Origin: Pyrinomonadaceae bacterium
GTDB taxonomy: Bacteria > Acidobacteriota > Blastocatellia > Pyrinomonadales > Pyrinomonadaceae
Length of the DNA: 64,000 nucleotides
Assembly: GCA_030841085.1 (NCBI GenBank)
Contig: JAVEDP010000019.1
Location: 1 to 64,000, forward strand
Reading direction: 5' to 3'
Shown here: positions 53,715 through 63,014 of the stretch, in pieces
Numbering within the stretch: position 1 is the stretch's first letter
Layout of the letters: the number at the start of each line of letters is the position of its first letter
Made by a program: the position numbers and the translations under genes
Notes under the pieces: generated by a model
The model's input: the letters and a program-made list of their open reading frames with translations, nothing else
What the model was told of the DNA's origin: nothing
Databases searched by the model: none

Positions 53715-55331
53715 ATGAGTGTTGAATTTCGGCAACGTACGCCCGGCGAGTACGCCAAAATTGCCTGGAAGCGCAAGTGGATGATCATTCTGCCGGCGAT
53801 CGCTATCGCGGTGTCGGTCGCGTGGGTCGTTTGGCAGCTTCCCGATCTTTACGAATCGTCCACGTTGATTGTCGTCAAACCCTCGACGCTGCCCAATTCA
53901 GTTGTTCCGACCATCACGGAAGACAGCCTGACGCGGCAAATCAACAGCATCGCGCAGGTCGTCACCAGCCGTAGCTCGCTCGAGCCGTTAATCGAGAAAT
54001 ACGAACTCTATAAAGCCGAGAGGCAACGCGGCGAGCCGATGGAAGTCCTGGTGGACTACATGCGCGTCAACATCAAGGTTGAGGTCAACACCAGCCGCAA
54101 TGACATCACCAACGGTTTCAACATCACTTATCGCGGTCGCAACGCCAAGACAACGCAAGCCGTAACTGCTGAGCTGGCCAGCAAGTACATCGACGAGCAA
54201 ACCAAGAACACGATTAACTCGACGAGCTCGGCGAAGCAGTTCATTGACCAGCAGGTAAATCAAACCAAGGAAGAACTGGATGTCGTTGACAAACAACGGC
54301 TCGACTTCATGCAGCAGAACGTCGGCAACTTGCCGTCGGAAGCCGCATCTTTGGTGGGCCAACTTACCGGTTTGCGTGAGCAACAGAAGGCCTACATCTC
54401 GGAGGTTGGGCGGCTGCAGGATCGACGTTCGGCGCTGACCAGCCAGTTAGCCGTAGTTAAGAAATCGTCCGATCAGATGAAGGATGACATTGCCGAGAAC
54501 ACCACCGATCCTAAAACGACACTGGCCTGGTCGCAATTGGTTTCACGCAAAGCGGACCTCGAGTCTCAGTTGACACGCATGTTGACGGAGCTGCGCCCGA
54601 AACATCCCGACGTGCTGGCCAAGCAAGCGGAAGTTGATTCCGTGAAAGAAGCGATGGACCAGATGATCATGGAATGGAAACAGCGCATCAAGGAAAAACA
54701 GGACAAGCTGCGTGACCGACCCGACCTGACGGTGGCGAATCTGGAAGCCGAACTTGGCATGATCGATGGTGAAACCAAACGCGAGCAGAGCCTGCTCGGT
54801 GAGATCGACTCGCAAATTAATCAGGTTATGGATCGGATCAATCACGTTCCGGGCGCGGAAGTAGCTCTGGGCGCGCTTGACCGCGACTATCAAACCAGGA
54901 AGTCGCAATACGACGCGCTATTGATGCAACAGCAGAAGATTGGTTTGGGTGCGGATGCGGCCAGCCAACAACAGGGCGAAGGCATTCAAGTGATTGACCC
55001 TGCAAACTTGCCGGCGCGACCGGTGGCGCCAAAGCGCTTGATGTTGATGGGCGCAGGTCTCGGCGCTGGGCTCGCTTTCGGTCTGTTCCTGGTGGGTCTG
55101 TTCGAAGTGCCTCGGCTCTTGACAGTTCAAACCAGCGAAGACGCGGCGCATTACACCGGTCTCCCCGTTCTGGTTGCTGTGCCGGAATTGTTGACCGCGC
55201 AGGAGGCGCAAATCATTCCGCGTCGGCGTCGTTTAATTCTGGCCGCGGCCATCGCGGCGATGGTGCTTGCTATCCCAGCGCTGGCGTTGGTTCTTAAATT
55301 GACGCAGGTGTTCGAACGGTTCGCAGTCTAA
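53715..55331 (+). CDS. Wzz-type polysaccharide chain-length determinant
   Basis: 538 residues with GGGAGAG before ATG 53715. Two membrane helices flank a long periplasmic part: one at about 23-43 (MIILPAIAIAVSVAWVV) and one near 435-460 that follows the Pro-rich NLPARPVAPKRLM of Wzz proteins. A further hydrophobic segment lies near the end. The middle (150-400) is coiled-coil rich. The size matches the chain-length protein of exosortase loci. It would set glycan length together with the kinase gene downstream. Confidence 0.85.
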   Translation: MSVEFRQRTPGEYAKIAWKRKWMIILPAIAIAVSVAWVVWQLPDLYESSTLIVVKPSTLPNSVVPTITEDSLTRQINSIAQVVTSRSSLEPLIEKYELYKAERQRGEPMEVLVDYMRVNIKVEVNTSRNDITNGFNITYRGRNAKTTQAVTAELASKYIDEQTKNTINSTSSAKQFIDQQVNQTKEELDVVDKQRLDFMQQNVGNLPSEAASLVGQLTGLREQQKAYISEVGRLQDRRSALTSQLAVVKKSSDQMKDDIAENTTDPKTTLAWSQLVSRKADLESQLTRMLTELRPKHPDVLAKQAEVDSVKEAMDQMIMEWKQRIKEKQDKLRDRPDLTVANLEAELGMIDGETKREQSLLGEIDSQINQVMDRINHVPGAEVALGALDRDYQTRKSQYDALLMQQQKIGLGADAASQQQGEGIQVIDPANLPARPVAPKRLMLMGAGLGAGLAFGLFLVGLFEVPRLLTVQTSEDAAHYTGLPVLVAVPELLTAQEAQIIPRRRRLILAAAIAAMVLAIPALALVLKLTQVFERFAV

Positions 55332-55377
55332 AAAGTTCATTAACGATCCGGCGCAGGCCGGCTTGGAGGTTCAAAAG

Positions 55378-56301
55378 GTGTACTCAGAATTTTACGGACT
55401 AAGAGAATTGCCATTCGCGTTGACTCCCGATCCACGCTTCATCTATTTCACGCCGTCGCACACGGAAGTAATGGCCAACCTGCATTACGGCATTGAAAGC
55501 GGCAAGGGTTTGATCGTGGTGACGGGCGAAGTGGGCACAGGCAAAACAACGATCCTGCGCTGGATGATGCAGCGGCTGGATCGCACCGTGCTGGTCGCCT
55601 ATATCTTCAACCCGCGTTTGTCGGTGACTGAGTTTTATCAGCACCTGGCCAGCTTGCTCGACGTGCAGAAATGGGAAACGAAGCCGGAGCTGCTGGTGTC
55701 GTTGGGCCAGGCGCTCGACTCGCGACATTCGCGAGGCCTGCGCACAGTCCTGATCATCGATGAAGCGCAAGGGCTATCGCCCGCGGTGCTCGAAGAGATT
55801 CGCCTGCTTTCCAACTTTGAATCGGACACGGCCAAGCATCTGCAAATTGTTTTGACAGGACAGCCAGAGTTGCGGAATGTTTTGAACTATCCGGATCTGC
55901 GGCAACTAAAACAGCGCGTGGCATTGCGTTGCGTGATCAAAGCGCTGCCGAGTGTTGAAGAAACCGATCGCTACATAACGTCCCGACTGCTTGCCAGCGG
56001 CGCGGAACGCACGGAACTGTTTTCCAGCGAGGCGGTTGATTACATCTACCGCTGCACCGAAGGAATTCCGCGCAATATCAACAACCTTTGCGACAACGCG
56101 TTACTTGCTGGCTACGCAGCCGGTGAACTGACTGTTGGTCGAGCGATTGTCGAAGAAGTTGCTGAGACTTTCGATATGTTGCCGCGGCTGGATCGCGGAC
56201 TGCAAACGAGTGAGGAAAATGAATTGCCGGCGCGAATTTTTTCCGCAGCCGGGCGCGCGGAACTCTGGGCCGCGGGTGAAGGAAACGATCCCACTAACTA
56301 A
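55378..56301 (+). CDS. Exosortase-associated AAA ATPase (ExeA-like)
   Basis: GTG 55378 is preferred: it has GGAGG 8 bp upstream and gives the usual opening VYSEFYGLRELPFALTPDPR. The TTG at 55363 would place the Shine-Dalgarno inside the gene. Walker A is GEVGTGKTT and Walker B VLIIDEAQ, with a GQPEL sensor region. It matches the XrtA/PEP-CTERM-associated ATPase family (TIGR03015-like). Role in the glycan system is not defined. A block of palindromic repeats follows the stop. Confidence 0.85.
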   Translation: MYSEFYGLRELPFALTPDPRFIYFTPSHTEVMANLHYGIESGKGLIVVTGEVGTGKTTILRWMMQRLDRTVLVAYIFNPRLSVTEFYQHLASLLDVQKWETKPELLVSLGQALDSRHSRGLRTVLIIDEAQGLSPAVLEEIRLLSNFESDTAKHLQIVLTGQPELRNVLNYPDLRQLKQRVALRCVIKALPSVEETDRYITSRLLASGAERTELFSSEAVDYIYRCTEGIPRNINNLCDNALLAGYAAGELTVGRAIVEEVAETFDMLPRLDRGLQTSEENELPARIFSAAGRAELWAAGEGNDPTN

Positions 56302-56303
56302 AA

Positions 56304-56482
56304 GTAGGACAGACATTCCGGTCTGTCCCAGGTAGGACAGACATTCCGGTCTGTCCCAGGTAGGACAGACATTCCTGTCTGTCTCAGGTACGACAGACAT
56401 TCCTGTCTGTCTCAGGTACGACAGACATTCCTGTCTGTCTTCTCATCAAAGCTCTAGGGACAGGCAGGAATGCCTGTCCTAC
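56304..56482. repeat. Array of five 28-bp palindromic repeats plus an inverted copy
   Basis: Units begin at 56304, 56332, 56360, 56388 and 56416, spaced exactly 28 bp. Each contains gacagacattccggtctgtc or its near copy with cctgtctgtc, so every unit can fold on itself. A related inverted element (gggacaggcaggaatgcctg) lies at about 56456-56482. It is not a CRISPR: there are no unique spacers. It sits between the ATPase and kinase genes. Confidence 0.85.
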
Positions 56483-56494
56483 AAGGAGAACCAC

Positions 56495-57586
56495 ATGGGC
56501 AGAGTTTACGATGCACTAAGACGTTCCGGCACCGATGGGTCCGCCGTCGTCTTTGAGCCACAGCCATCGAATTCAGATTATCGCGAAGAGATTCGCACTC
56601 ACCGCCTCGTCCCCTCGGCGCAGCAGGTTGAAGAAGAGCTATTCAGCGTTTCTTCCATCCTGAACCGGACGGAAGATGTGGTGACCAGTTCAGCGTTCAC
56701 TGCGCACACTGCGTATGCAACCGGCGGGACGGCACTCCCTGCTGGCCAGTCATCCGGTGCTGTTGGGGCAACTTTGGACGCTGCAAGGCCGGCGCGCGTG
56801 AGCAGCCTCGTCTCTTATGACGTGGATGCAACGCGCGTCGAGCCTCATCTCGTGGCTATCACTCAACCGCGCTCTGCCTATTGCGAACAGTTTCGTTCTT
56901 TGCGAACGCGCGTGCTGCAGGCAAGCGAGCGCGAAAATATGCGCACCTTTGTTGTTACCAGCGCCGGTATGGGTGAAGGCAAAACTTTGACTGCCTTGAA
57001 TCTCGCCTGGCTGCTGGCCCAATCAGAAGGCGTCAAGGCATTGGTTATCGATAGCGACCTGCGCCAACCCTGTGCGACAGATTATTTAGGAATCGATGCG
57101 CCGCTCGGGCTTTCGGAAGTACTGGGCGGCGAGCTGCGGTTGCGCGATGCTATCGTGCGACTCGATCCGGCCGGGCTTTATCTTTTGCCGGGCGGCCAGG
57201 CGCGCGACGACGTTGCTGAGTTGTTATCTGGGCCAACCTATGCCGGCGTGATTGCTGAAGCGCGCCGCTTGTTTGACTTCATCATCATCGATGCGCCGCC
57301 GCTCGGAATCTTTACCGACGCCAACGTACTCATCAGCCGCGCCGACGGCGCATTGCTGGTTGTGCGTGCGGGCAAGACACGTTACGCAATGGTCGACAAA
57401 TTGTTGGAGCAACTGCCGCGCGAACGGATGCTCGGCGTTGTTTTGAATCGCGCTGACGAGGAACTCGAGACCGGAGCTTATTACTACCAGCAACGGCATT
57501 ATCGGCAGCCACGATTAACCGGAGAAGAAAAACTGCGTTTGGTTTCAGAACTGGAAGAAGACGAAGAGGTGGCAATCGCAAGTTGA
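56495..57586 (+). CDS. Bacterial tyrosine kinase (CpsD/BY-kinase type)
   Basis: 363 residues with AAGGAG 9 bp before ATG 56495. Walker A TSAGMGEGKTLTALNLA, Walker A' LVIDSDLRQP and Walker B FIIIDAPPLGIFTDA identify a BY-kinase without membrane part. The substrate tail is YYYQQRHYRQ near residue 335. The first 120 residues are Ser/Thr rich with no known domain. It pairs functionally with the Wzz-type protein to control polymer length and export. The next gene overlaps it by 4 bp. Confidence 0.85.
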   Translation: MGRVYDALRRSGTDGSAVVFEPQPSNSDYREEIRTHRLVPSAQQVEEELFSVSSILNRTEDVVTSSAFTAHTAYATGGTALPAGQSSGAVGATLDAARPARVSSLVSYDVDATRVEPHLVAITQPRSAYCEQFRSLRTRVLQASERENMRTFVVTSAGMGEGKTLTALNLAWLLAQSEGVKALVIDSDLRQPCATDYLGIDAPLGLSEVLGGELRLRDAIVRLDPAGLYLLPGGQARDDVAELLSGPTYAGVIAEARRLFDFIIIDAPPLGIFTDANVLISRADGALLVVRAGKTRYAMVDKLLEQLPRERMLGVVLNRADEELETGAYYYQQRHYRQPRLTGEEKLRLVSELEEDEEVAIAS

Positions 57587-58968
57587 GAGCATCACGCGCA
57601 AATACTCGAACCGTCCTGTTATTGCTTGCCGAGGCCGCCGTGGTCTTCGGCGCGATAATTTGTGCGGTGTATTTGCGTTTGGGAACTGAAGACTCTTATT
57701 ACGAGCTGATGCTACGGCAGGGTTTTCTAAAGGCAGGCCTGGCAACGCTGTTTTGTTTGGCCACCTTTTATCTTTTCGATCTTTACGATTTTGTCGTCAT
57801 GCACGATCGCCGCGAGCTTGTGTTGCGATTGGTGCAGGCATTGGGCCTTGCGTGGATTGCGTTGGCGCTCGCGTTTTATGCGTTCCCACAGTTGATGCTG
57901 GGGCGCGGCATTTCCGTGATTGCGTTGCCGCTGGCGCTCGGCCTGATGGTCGGCTGGCGCGTCTCGATTCATTGGCTACTGGGCCATCCGGACTTTGGCG
58001 AAAAGATTTTGATTGTTGGTTCGGGACAGTTGGCCGTCGAAGTCGCGCGGGAAATGCTTGAACGTCCCGACGCCGGGTATCGCATCGCCGGCTTTGTCGG
58101 CACTGATCCGGAATTGCTTGGCAAAAGTCTCATCAACCCGCGCGTGATTGGTTTGACTTCCGACCTTGAGGAAGTGGTGCGGCGCGAAAATATCGATCGC
58201 ATTGTGGTCGCGATGGGTGAACGGCGCGGCCAACTGCCGACGGCTGAGTTGTTGCAGTTGAGTCTTGCGGGCACTGTAAACATCGAAGAAGGCGCGTCGT
58301 TTTACGAACGCGTCACCGGCCGAGTTTCGTTGAGCATGATTCGTCCGTCGTGGCTGATCTTTTCCAGCCGCGGCCGGCAAGCTCGTATTTCAGGCATTGC
58401 GCGCACATTCGTTCACCGGTTGGTGGCGTTTTTTGGCGGCGTATTCTCGCTGCCGATCGCGCTGTTTACAGCGGTGGTCATCAAGCTGGAATCGTCCGGG
58501 CCAATTTTCTACCGGCAGGAAAGAGTTGGAAAGAACGGCCGGCCTTTTAACGTAATGAAGTTTCGTTCCATGCGGGCGGACGCAGAAAAAGCGGGACCGG
58601 TGTGGGCCAGCAAGGACGACGACCGCACAACGCGTGTAGGCAAAATTATTCGCAAGTTGCGTATCGATGAGATTCCGCAGTTCTGGAATATCCTGCGCGG
58701 CGAGATGGATTTCGTTGGCCCACGTCCGGAGCGGCCGCACTTTGTTTCGCAACTTGCGGAAGAAATTCCTTATTACGAACAGCGGCACCTGATTGCGCCG
58801 GGTCTGACCGGTTGGGCGCAGATCAAATATCCCTATGGCGCATCAGTTGAAGATGCGCGCCAAAAGCTGCAATACGATCTTTACTACATCAAGAACCAGA
58901 GCCTGGTGCTGGACGCAATAATTCTTTTCGAGACGATAAAAATAATTCTGTTTGGTCGGGGTAGATGA
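57583..58968 (+). CDS. EpsB-type polyprenyl-phosphate sugar transferase of exosortase loci
   Basis: 461 residues from TTG 57583, overlapping the kinase stop. Four membrane helices open the protein (to about 140), then a Rossmann-like part (ILIVGSGQLAVEVAREML, GFVGTDPELLGKS), then the initiating transferase domain: RQERVGKNGRPFNVMKFRSM, LRIDEIPQFWNILRGEMDFV, GPRPERPHFV and PGLTGWAQIKYPYG. It matches the TIGR03013-like family. It starts a glycan on undecaprenyl phosphate, a second initiator beside the WecA-like protein at 15206. Confidence 0.85.
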   Translation: MRASRANTRTVLLLLAEAAVVFGAIICAVYLRLGTEDSYYELMLRQGFLKAGLATLFCLATFYLFDLYDFVVMHDRRELVLRLVQALGLAWIALALAFYAFPQLMLGRGISVIALPLALGLMVGWRVSIHWLLGHPDFGEKILIVGSGQLAVEVAREMLERPDAGYRIAGFVGTDPELLGKSLINPRVIGLTSDLEEVVRRENIDRIVVAMGERRGQLPTAELLQLSLAGTVNIEEGASFYERVTGRVSLSMIRPSWLIFSSRGRQARISGIARTFVHRLVAFFGGVFSLPIALFTAVVIKLESSGPIFYRQERVGKNGRPFNVMKFRSMRADAEKAGPVWASKDDDRTTRVGKIIRKLRIDEIPQFWNILRGEMDFVGPRPERPHFVSQLAEEIPYYEQRHLIAPGLTGWAQIKYPYGASVEDARQKLQYDLYYIKNQSLVLDAIILFETIKIILFGRGR

Positions 58969-58970
58969 GT

Positions 58971-58993
58971 GTAAAGCAAACTGTTAGTTTGCG
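58971..58993. repeat. Copy of the 23-nt palindromic element
   Basis: gtaaagcaaactgttagtttgcg, identical to the left arm at 42095-42117, begins 2 bp after the sugar transferase stop and 17 bp before the export gene. The small internal stem (gcaaact/agtttgc) could act on the intergenic mRNA. Confidence 0.7.
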
Positions 58994-59010
58994 AGTTTTG
59001 GGAGGCTGAG

Positions 59011-60030
59011 ATGAAGAACATGCACAAAAGTTTACAGGCACTAATGGTTGCCGCACTTGTTGTTTTCGCAACTGTTCCTGAGTTTGCACAAACGCCGGCT
59101 GTCGCAAGCAACGCGCCCGAAACGACAGCTACCAAGACGCGGCAGCGGTTTGCGGCGAAAACTGCGGGAGATAAGACCGACGTGAAGACGTCTGACCCAG
59201 TTAAACGCCAGGGAAAACGTGGCAGCGAGGCCGACGAAGTGAAGTTGCCGGCCCAGGCGATGACGACAGCGCAAACTCCGGCGGTGACAAATTCTGCTGA
59301 ATCGCTTGACGACGTTCTTGTTTCAGACGCGCCTTCCCCGAGCGCAAACAAGTCAACGAATAAATCATCAGATGTTCCCGCTGACACCCAAGCAAATCGT
59401 CATGAACAGCCGTCGGAAGAAGCAGCAGTCGTCCCTTACTACAACAACTTCTTCAACACGTATCGACTGGGACCGGAAGACGTTGTTTCAGTCAGCGTCT
59501 TTGGACAGGATCGTTATTCGCGAGCGGGAATTATTATTCCGCCCAGCGGCCGCATCTCGCTGGCACTCATTCCGGGCGGAGTTTTCGTTAATGGCAAGAC
59601 TGTTGACGAAGTAGCCGATGCTATTAAGAAAAGCTACGACGAGTACATCATCGATCCGCAGGTTTCGGTTTCGCTCGATAAAGCTTCGTCATATCGTTAC
59701 AGCGTTATCGGCGATGTGGCCCAGCCGGGTATTCGTTTGATGAGCCATCGCCTGACCGTGACCGAAGCGTTGAGCGAAGCCGGTGGCGTGCTGCAAACGG
59801 GCGACCGCAGCAAGGTTGTGGTGTTGCGGCGGCAGGCTGACGGGAACCTGACACCGATAGCCGTCAACGTTAGCGCTATCTATAAAGGCAAGGCGCCGGA
59901 CGTGACTTATCTCGTTCCGGGGGATCAGGTGATCGTGCCGGGGAACAAGTTTAAGAGCTTCCAAAAGGTCATGACACTTTTCCCAATCCTGAGCTTTGCG
60001 CGGATTTTTACCGGCGGAATCTTTCCGTAG
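59011..60030 (+). CDS. Wza-type polysaccharide export protein
   Basis: 339 residues from ATG 59011. A signal peptide (residues 9-26) is followed by about 120 low-complexity residues rich in Ala, Thr, Ser and Lys, longer than usual. The Poly_export domain starts at YRLGPEDVVSVSVFGQD and contains IIIPPSGRISLALIPG. An SLBB domain follows (YSVIGDVAQPGIRLMSH). No lipobox is seen. It would form the periplasmic-outer membrane export path with the Wzz-type protein. Confidence 0.85.
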   Translation: MKNMHKSLQALMVAALVVFATVPEFAQTPAVASNAPETTATKTRQRFAAKTAGDKTDVKTSDPVKRQGKRGSEADEVKLPAQAMTTAQTPAVTNSAESLDDVLVSDAPSPSANKSTNKSSDVPADTQANRHEQPSEEAAVVPYYNNFFNTYRLGPEDVVSVSVFGQDRYSRAGIIIPPSGRISLALIPGGVFVNGKTVDEVADAIKKSYDEYIIDPQVSVSLDKASSYRYSVIGDVAQPGIRLMSHRLTVTEALSEAGGVLQTGDRSKVVVLRRQADGNLTPIAVNVSAIYKGKAPDVTYLVPGDQVIVPGNKFKSFQKVMTLFPILSFARIFTGGIFP

Positions 60031-60033
60031 GTA

Positions 60034-60193
60034 GTAAACAGCAGACAGCAAACAGCAGACAGCAAACAGCAGACAGTAAATTGCAAGATAAGAATAGCGA
60101 GGATTCAGTTCGATCATGCGAGGTATTTCACCAGGCGCTAGGCAAAACGGTTTCGCTCTCATAGCTGTTTGCTGTTTACTGTTTGCTGTTTGC
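60034..60193. repeat. 14-bp tandem repeats and their inverted copy around a gene start
   Basis: Units of cagcagacagcaaa repeat between 60034 and 60082. The complementary series (gctgtttgctgtttactg and on) lies at 60164-60193, inside the next gene's signal peptide. The arms can form a long stem around the ribosome binding region of that gene. Confidence 0.7.
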
Positions 60194-61156
60194 TCATCAA
60201 GCGCTCTTGCTTCAGGCGTTTGGCAACGACAACGCACCAGCTCAATGGCCTGGCTGCACTCAGTTTTCTTTCTCGATCAAAATCGCGGCTGGGCAGTTGG
60301 CAGTCGCGGCACGTTATTGGCTACGACGGACAGCGGAATTCATTGGACCACTCTGGTCCATCCTACGGAAGATACAATCCGCGACATTTATTTTGCGGAC
60401 GATCAAAACGGCATCATCGTTTGTGAACGAAATATCTACGACCTGAAATCAAATGCTGAAGCGCGCGCTTATTTGATGAAAACTACCGACGGCGGCGAGC
60501 ATTGGAAGCGCGCGAGCATGCGCGGCGTCGATCCCGATGCGCGAATCATGCGCGCCATTTTCACGGGTGCGGGACGCGGCTGGGCGTTCGGCGAAGCAGG
60601 CGCTGTTTTTACAACTCACGACTTGGGCGCAACCTGGACCAGGCTGCAGGCGCCCACCAAATACTTACTGTTGGGCGGAGATTTCATTAACGAAGACAAC
60701 GGTTGGTTGGTTGGCGCGGGTGCAACCATTCTGCAAACATCCGACGGCGGCGAGAGTTGGCAACATGCGCGCTTGCCCACGACCAGCGTTCGTTTCAATT
60801 CCACCTCATTTGTCGAGAAGCGCTTGGGCTGGGCCGTCGGCAGCGGCGGCGCGATCTATCGCACGCTCAATGGCGGTCGATCATGGCTGCCGCAGAACTC
60901 GGGCGTCGAAACTGATTTGTTCGATGTGAAATTTCTGGAGGCTGCCGAAGGCTGGGCAGTCGGCGCTGAAGGAGTTGTACTTCACACGATGGATGGCGGC
61001 GCGCATTGGACAAGGGAGCGTAGTCTGACGGAACACAATCTGGAACGAGTCTTCTTTGCCGACAGCGATCATGGTTGGGCGGTCGGCTTTGGCGGGACGA
61101 TCATTGCGCTTAATTCCTCAAAAGTACCGGCTAACGCACCTCGTTTGAAATACTGA
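60116..61156 (+). CDS. YCF48/HCF136-like beta-propeller protein
   Basis: 346 residues from ATG 60116. Signal peptide to about residue 33, whose hydrophobic core AVCCLLFAVCSS is encoded by the repeat described at 60164. The rest is a seven-bladed BNR/YCF48-type propeller with repeating GWAVGS.GT.L.T.DGG..W units (NRGWAVGSRGTLLATTDSG, GWAVGSGGAIYRTLNGG, HGWAVGFGGTI). Known members help assemble membrane complexes or bind glycans. It is last in the exosortase-linked block, and its role there is unknown. Confidence 0.8.
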   Translation: MRGISPGARQNGFALIAVCCLLFAVCSSSALASGVWQRQRTSSMAWLHSVFFLDQNRGWAVGSRGTLLATTDSGIHWTTLVHPTEDTIRDIYFADDQNGIIVCERNIYDLKSNAEARAYLMKTTDGGEHWKRASMRGVDPDARIMRAIFTGAGRGWAFGEAGAVFTTHDLGATWTRLQAPTKYLLLGGDFINEDNGWLVGAGATILQTSDGGESWQHARLPTTSVRFNSTSFVEKRLGWAVGSGGAIYRTLNGGRSWLPQNSGVETDLFDVKFLEAAEGWAVGAEGVVLHTMDGGAHWTRERSLTEHNLERVFFADSDHGWAVGFGGTIIALNSSKVPANAPRLKY

Positions 61157-61158
61157 GT

Positions 61159-61214
61159 GTGGCATAGACTTTAGTCTGTGCTGTTCAGTGCCCACAGATT
61201 AAAGTCTGTGCCAC
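61159..61214. terminator. Hairpin between convergent genes
   Basis: Arms at 61159-61181 (gtggcatagactttagtctg) and 61190-61214 (acagattaaagtctgtgcca) pair over about 20 bp. It lies exactly between the propeller gene and the convergent lysS, so a two-way terminator is likely, although no U-run is present. The element also looks like a dispersed palindrome of the kind seen elsewhere in the window. Confidence 0.55.
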
Positions 61215-62797
61215 TACCCCTCTATTGGTCCTTGCTCGGTACTCTTCCGCTCCGGCCGCAGATGCGGAAACAGGATCACGTCGCGGATTGATTGGCGGTT
61301 GGTGACGAGCATCACAAATCGATCGATGCCGATCCCAATTCCGGCGGCTGGCGGCATGCCGTACGACAGCGCGCGGATGTAGTCTTCGTCCATCACCATC
61401 GCTTCTTCGTCCCCACGTTCCCGTTGCATCATCTGGTCCTTGAATCTTTCGTACTGCTCGACCGGATCGTTCAACTCCGAAAAACCATTCGCGCATTCCA
61501 TCCCGGCAATGTACAACTCGAAGCGCTCGGCAACCGTTGGATCCGCCGGCGAGGCTTTCGACAATGGCGAGATGGGTTTCGGAAAGTCGGAAATCAACGT
61601 CGGCTGAATAAGCTTTGGCTCGACGTGCTTCTCAAACAACTGCAAAAGATTTTCCGCCGTCACGTTCGCTTCGCCAACAACCTTGGCAACACTGTTCCTC
61701 ATCGAGATCCGTTCGAACGGCTGCGCAAAGTCGAGGTCATACTCACCAAACTTCACGTGCGTATGGCCCAGCGCCTGGAACACCACCGCGCGCAGCATGC
61801 TTTCGCAGAAGTCCATCATCTGGTTCACATCTGCATACGCCCAGTAGAACTCGAGCATTGTGAATTCCGGATTGTGCCTCGTTGAGACGCCTTCGTTGCG
61901 GAAGTTGCGATTGAGCTCATAAACTTTTTCGAAACCGCCCACCAGCAATCTCTTTAGATAAAGTTCCGGCGCGATACGCGCGTACAGATCGATGTCGAGC
62001 GCATTGTGATGCGTCTTGAACGGACGTGCCGCCGCGCCGGTGGCCAGCGGCGTCAGCATCGGCGTCTCGACTTCAATGTAACCGTGGTCTTCTAGAATGC
62101 GGCGCATCTCGGCGACGACTTTTGCGCGCCGCTCGAAAACTTCGCGCGGTGTTAGCTCATCTTCTTCGCGCTCCAGTTTCAAACTTCCAGCTATCAAATC
62201 CGCATAACGCTGGCGCTGTCGAATTTCCGGATCGTTGAGGCCGTGCATCTTGTCAGGCAGCGGTAACAACGCCTTTGCCAGGAACTGCAACTTCTGCACG
62301 TGCACCGAAAGCTCGCCGGTTTTCGTGATGAACAAATAACCTTCAACGCCAATGAAGTCGCCGTGATCCAGTAGATTGAAAAGTTCCCAGCCATCGACTT
62401 CGCCGCCGGTTGCGTCATTGCGCATGCCGGCAAACTCCGCGCGCTTCGCATAAATTTGCAAGCGGCTCACGCCATCAGACAAATGCACAAACGCGGCTTT
62501 GCCCATGACGCGCAGCGGCGACGCGATGCGACCGGCCAGGCGCACCGTGGTGGTATTCAGTTGTTGATTGGCAAGCTCGATTGCTTCGGCAGCAGGACGC
62601 GCCCCTTCAGCTGATTCAGGTTGAAAGCCACGATACTTTTCCACGACCGCCGATATCGTGTCTTCCTTGCCCGACTCAACCACTTCGCTGCGTTCGAATT
62701 TGTTGGGATAGACGTTGCCGACAAGAGCGCGCAGAGCTGCGAGGTGTTCTTCGCGTGCGCGGGTTTGATCATTCTCTTCGATGAACGGAACGGACAT
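61214..62797 (-). CDS. lysS: Lysyl-tRNA synthetase, class II
   Basis: I chose ATG 62797 ([19 protein letters not shown]); upstream starts add up to 14 residues. The OB anticodon-binding domain is at about 90-190 ([19 protein letters not shown]). The class II core has motif 1 [10 protein letters not shown], motif 2 ([20 protein letters not shown]) and motif 3 [13 protein letters not shown]. It charges tRNA-Lys. A 19-nt stem of repeats separates it from the propeller gene. It is a housekeeping gene and marks the end of the polysaccharide region. Confidence 0.9.
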   Translation of the reverse strand: MSVPFIEENDQTRAREEHLAALRALVGNVYPNKFERSEVVESGKEDTISAVVEKYRGFQPESAEGARPAAEAIELANQQLNTTTVRLAGRIASPLRVMGKAAFVHLSDGVSRLQIYAKRAEFAGMRNDATGGEVDGWELFNLLDHGDFIGVEGYLFITKTGELSVHVQKLQFLAKALLPLPDKMHGLNDPEIRQRQRYADLIAGSLKLEREEDELTPREVFERRAKVVAEMRRILEDHGYIEVETPMLTPLATGAAARPFKTHHNALDIDLYARIAPELYLKRLLVGGFEKVYELNRNFRNEGVSTRHNPEFTMLEFYWAYADVNQMMDFCESMLRAVVFQALGHTHVKFGEYDLDFAQPFERISMRNSVAKVVGEANVTAENLLQLFEKHVEPKLIQPTLISDFPKPISPLSKASPADPTVAERFELYIAGMECANGFSELNDPVEQYERFKDQMMQRERGDEEAMVMDEDYIRALSYGMPPAAGIGIGIDRFVMLVTNRQSIRDVILFPHLRPERKSTEQGPIEG

Positions 62798-62817
62798 GCG
62801 AAGCATCGTAAATGGTA

Positions 62818-62994
62818 AATTGCGATTCGTAAATCGCAAATCGTGAATCGTAAATCGCAGGCAAAGATCTTTTAGCCGCGGATGACGCGGATGAACGCGA
62901 ATAAGAATAAGAAACTCGCAACACTGATGGGTAATCCTCTTAGTATTTCACCTTGCTTTTTCATACCCGCGTATCCGCGTTAATCCGCGGCTAA
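62818..62994. repeat. Simple and inverted repeats upstream of lysS
   Basis: At 62818-62862 short units built on gcgattcgtaaatcg repeat several times in both senses. Further right, 62872-62898 (tagccgcggatgacgcggat) pairs with 62969-62994 (gcgttaatccgcggcta). No gene is visible between 62798 and 63014. Confidence 0.65.
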
Positions 62995-63014
62995 TTGTGC
63001 GCAGCGTTCACGAA

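Noticed and set aside
56304-56440. Possible CRISPR array
   Set aside because: The 28-bp units are adjacent and each is a palindrome; there are no unique spacers and no cas genes nearby.
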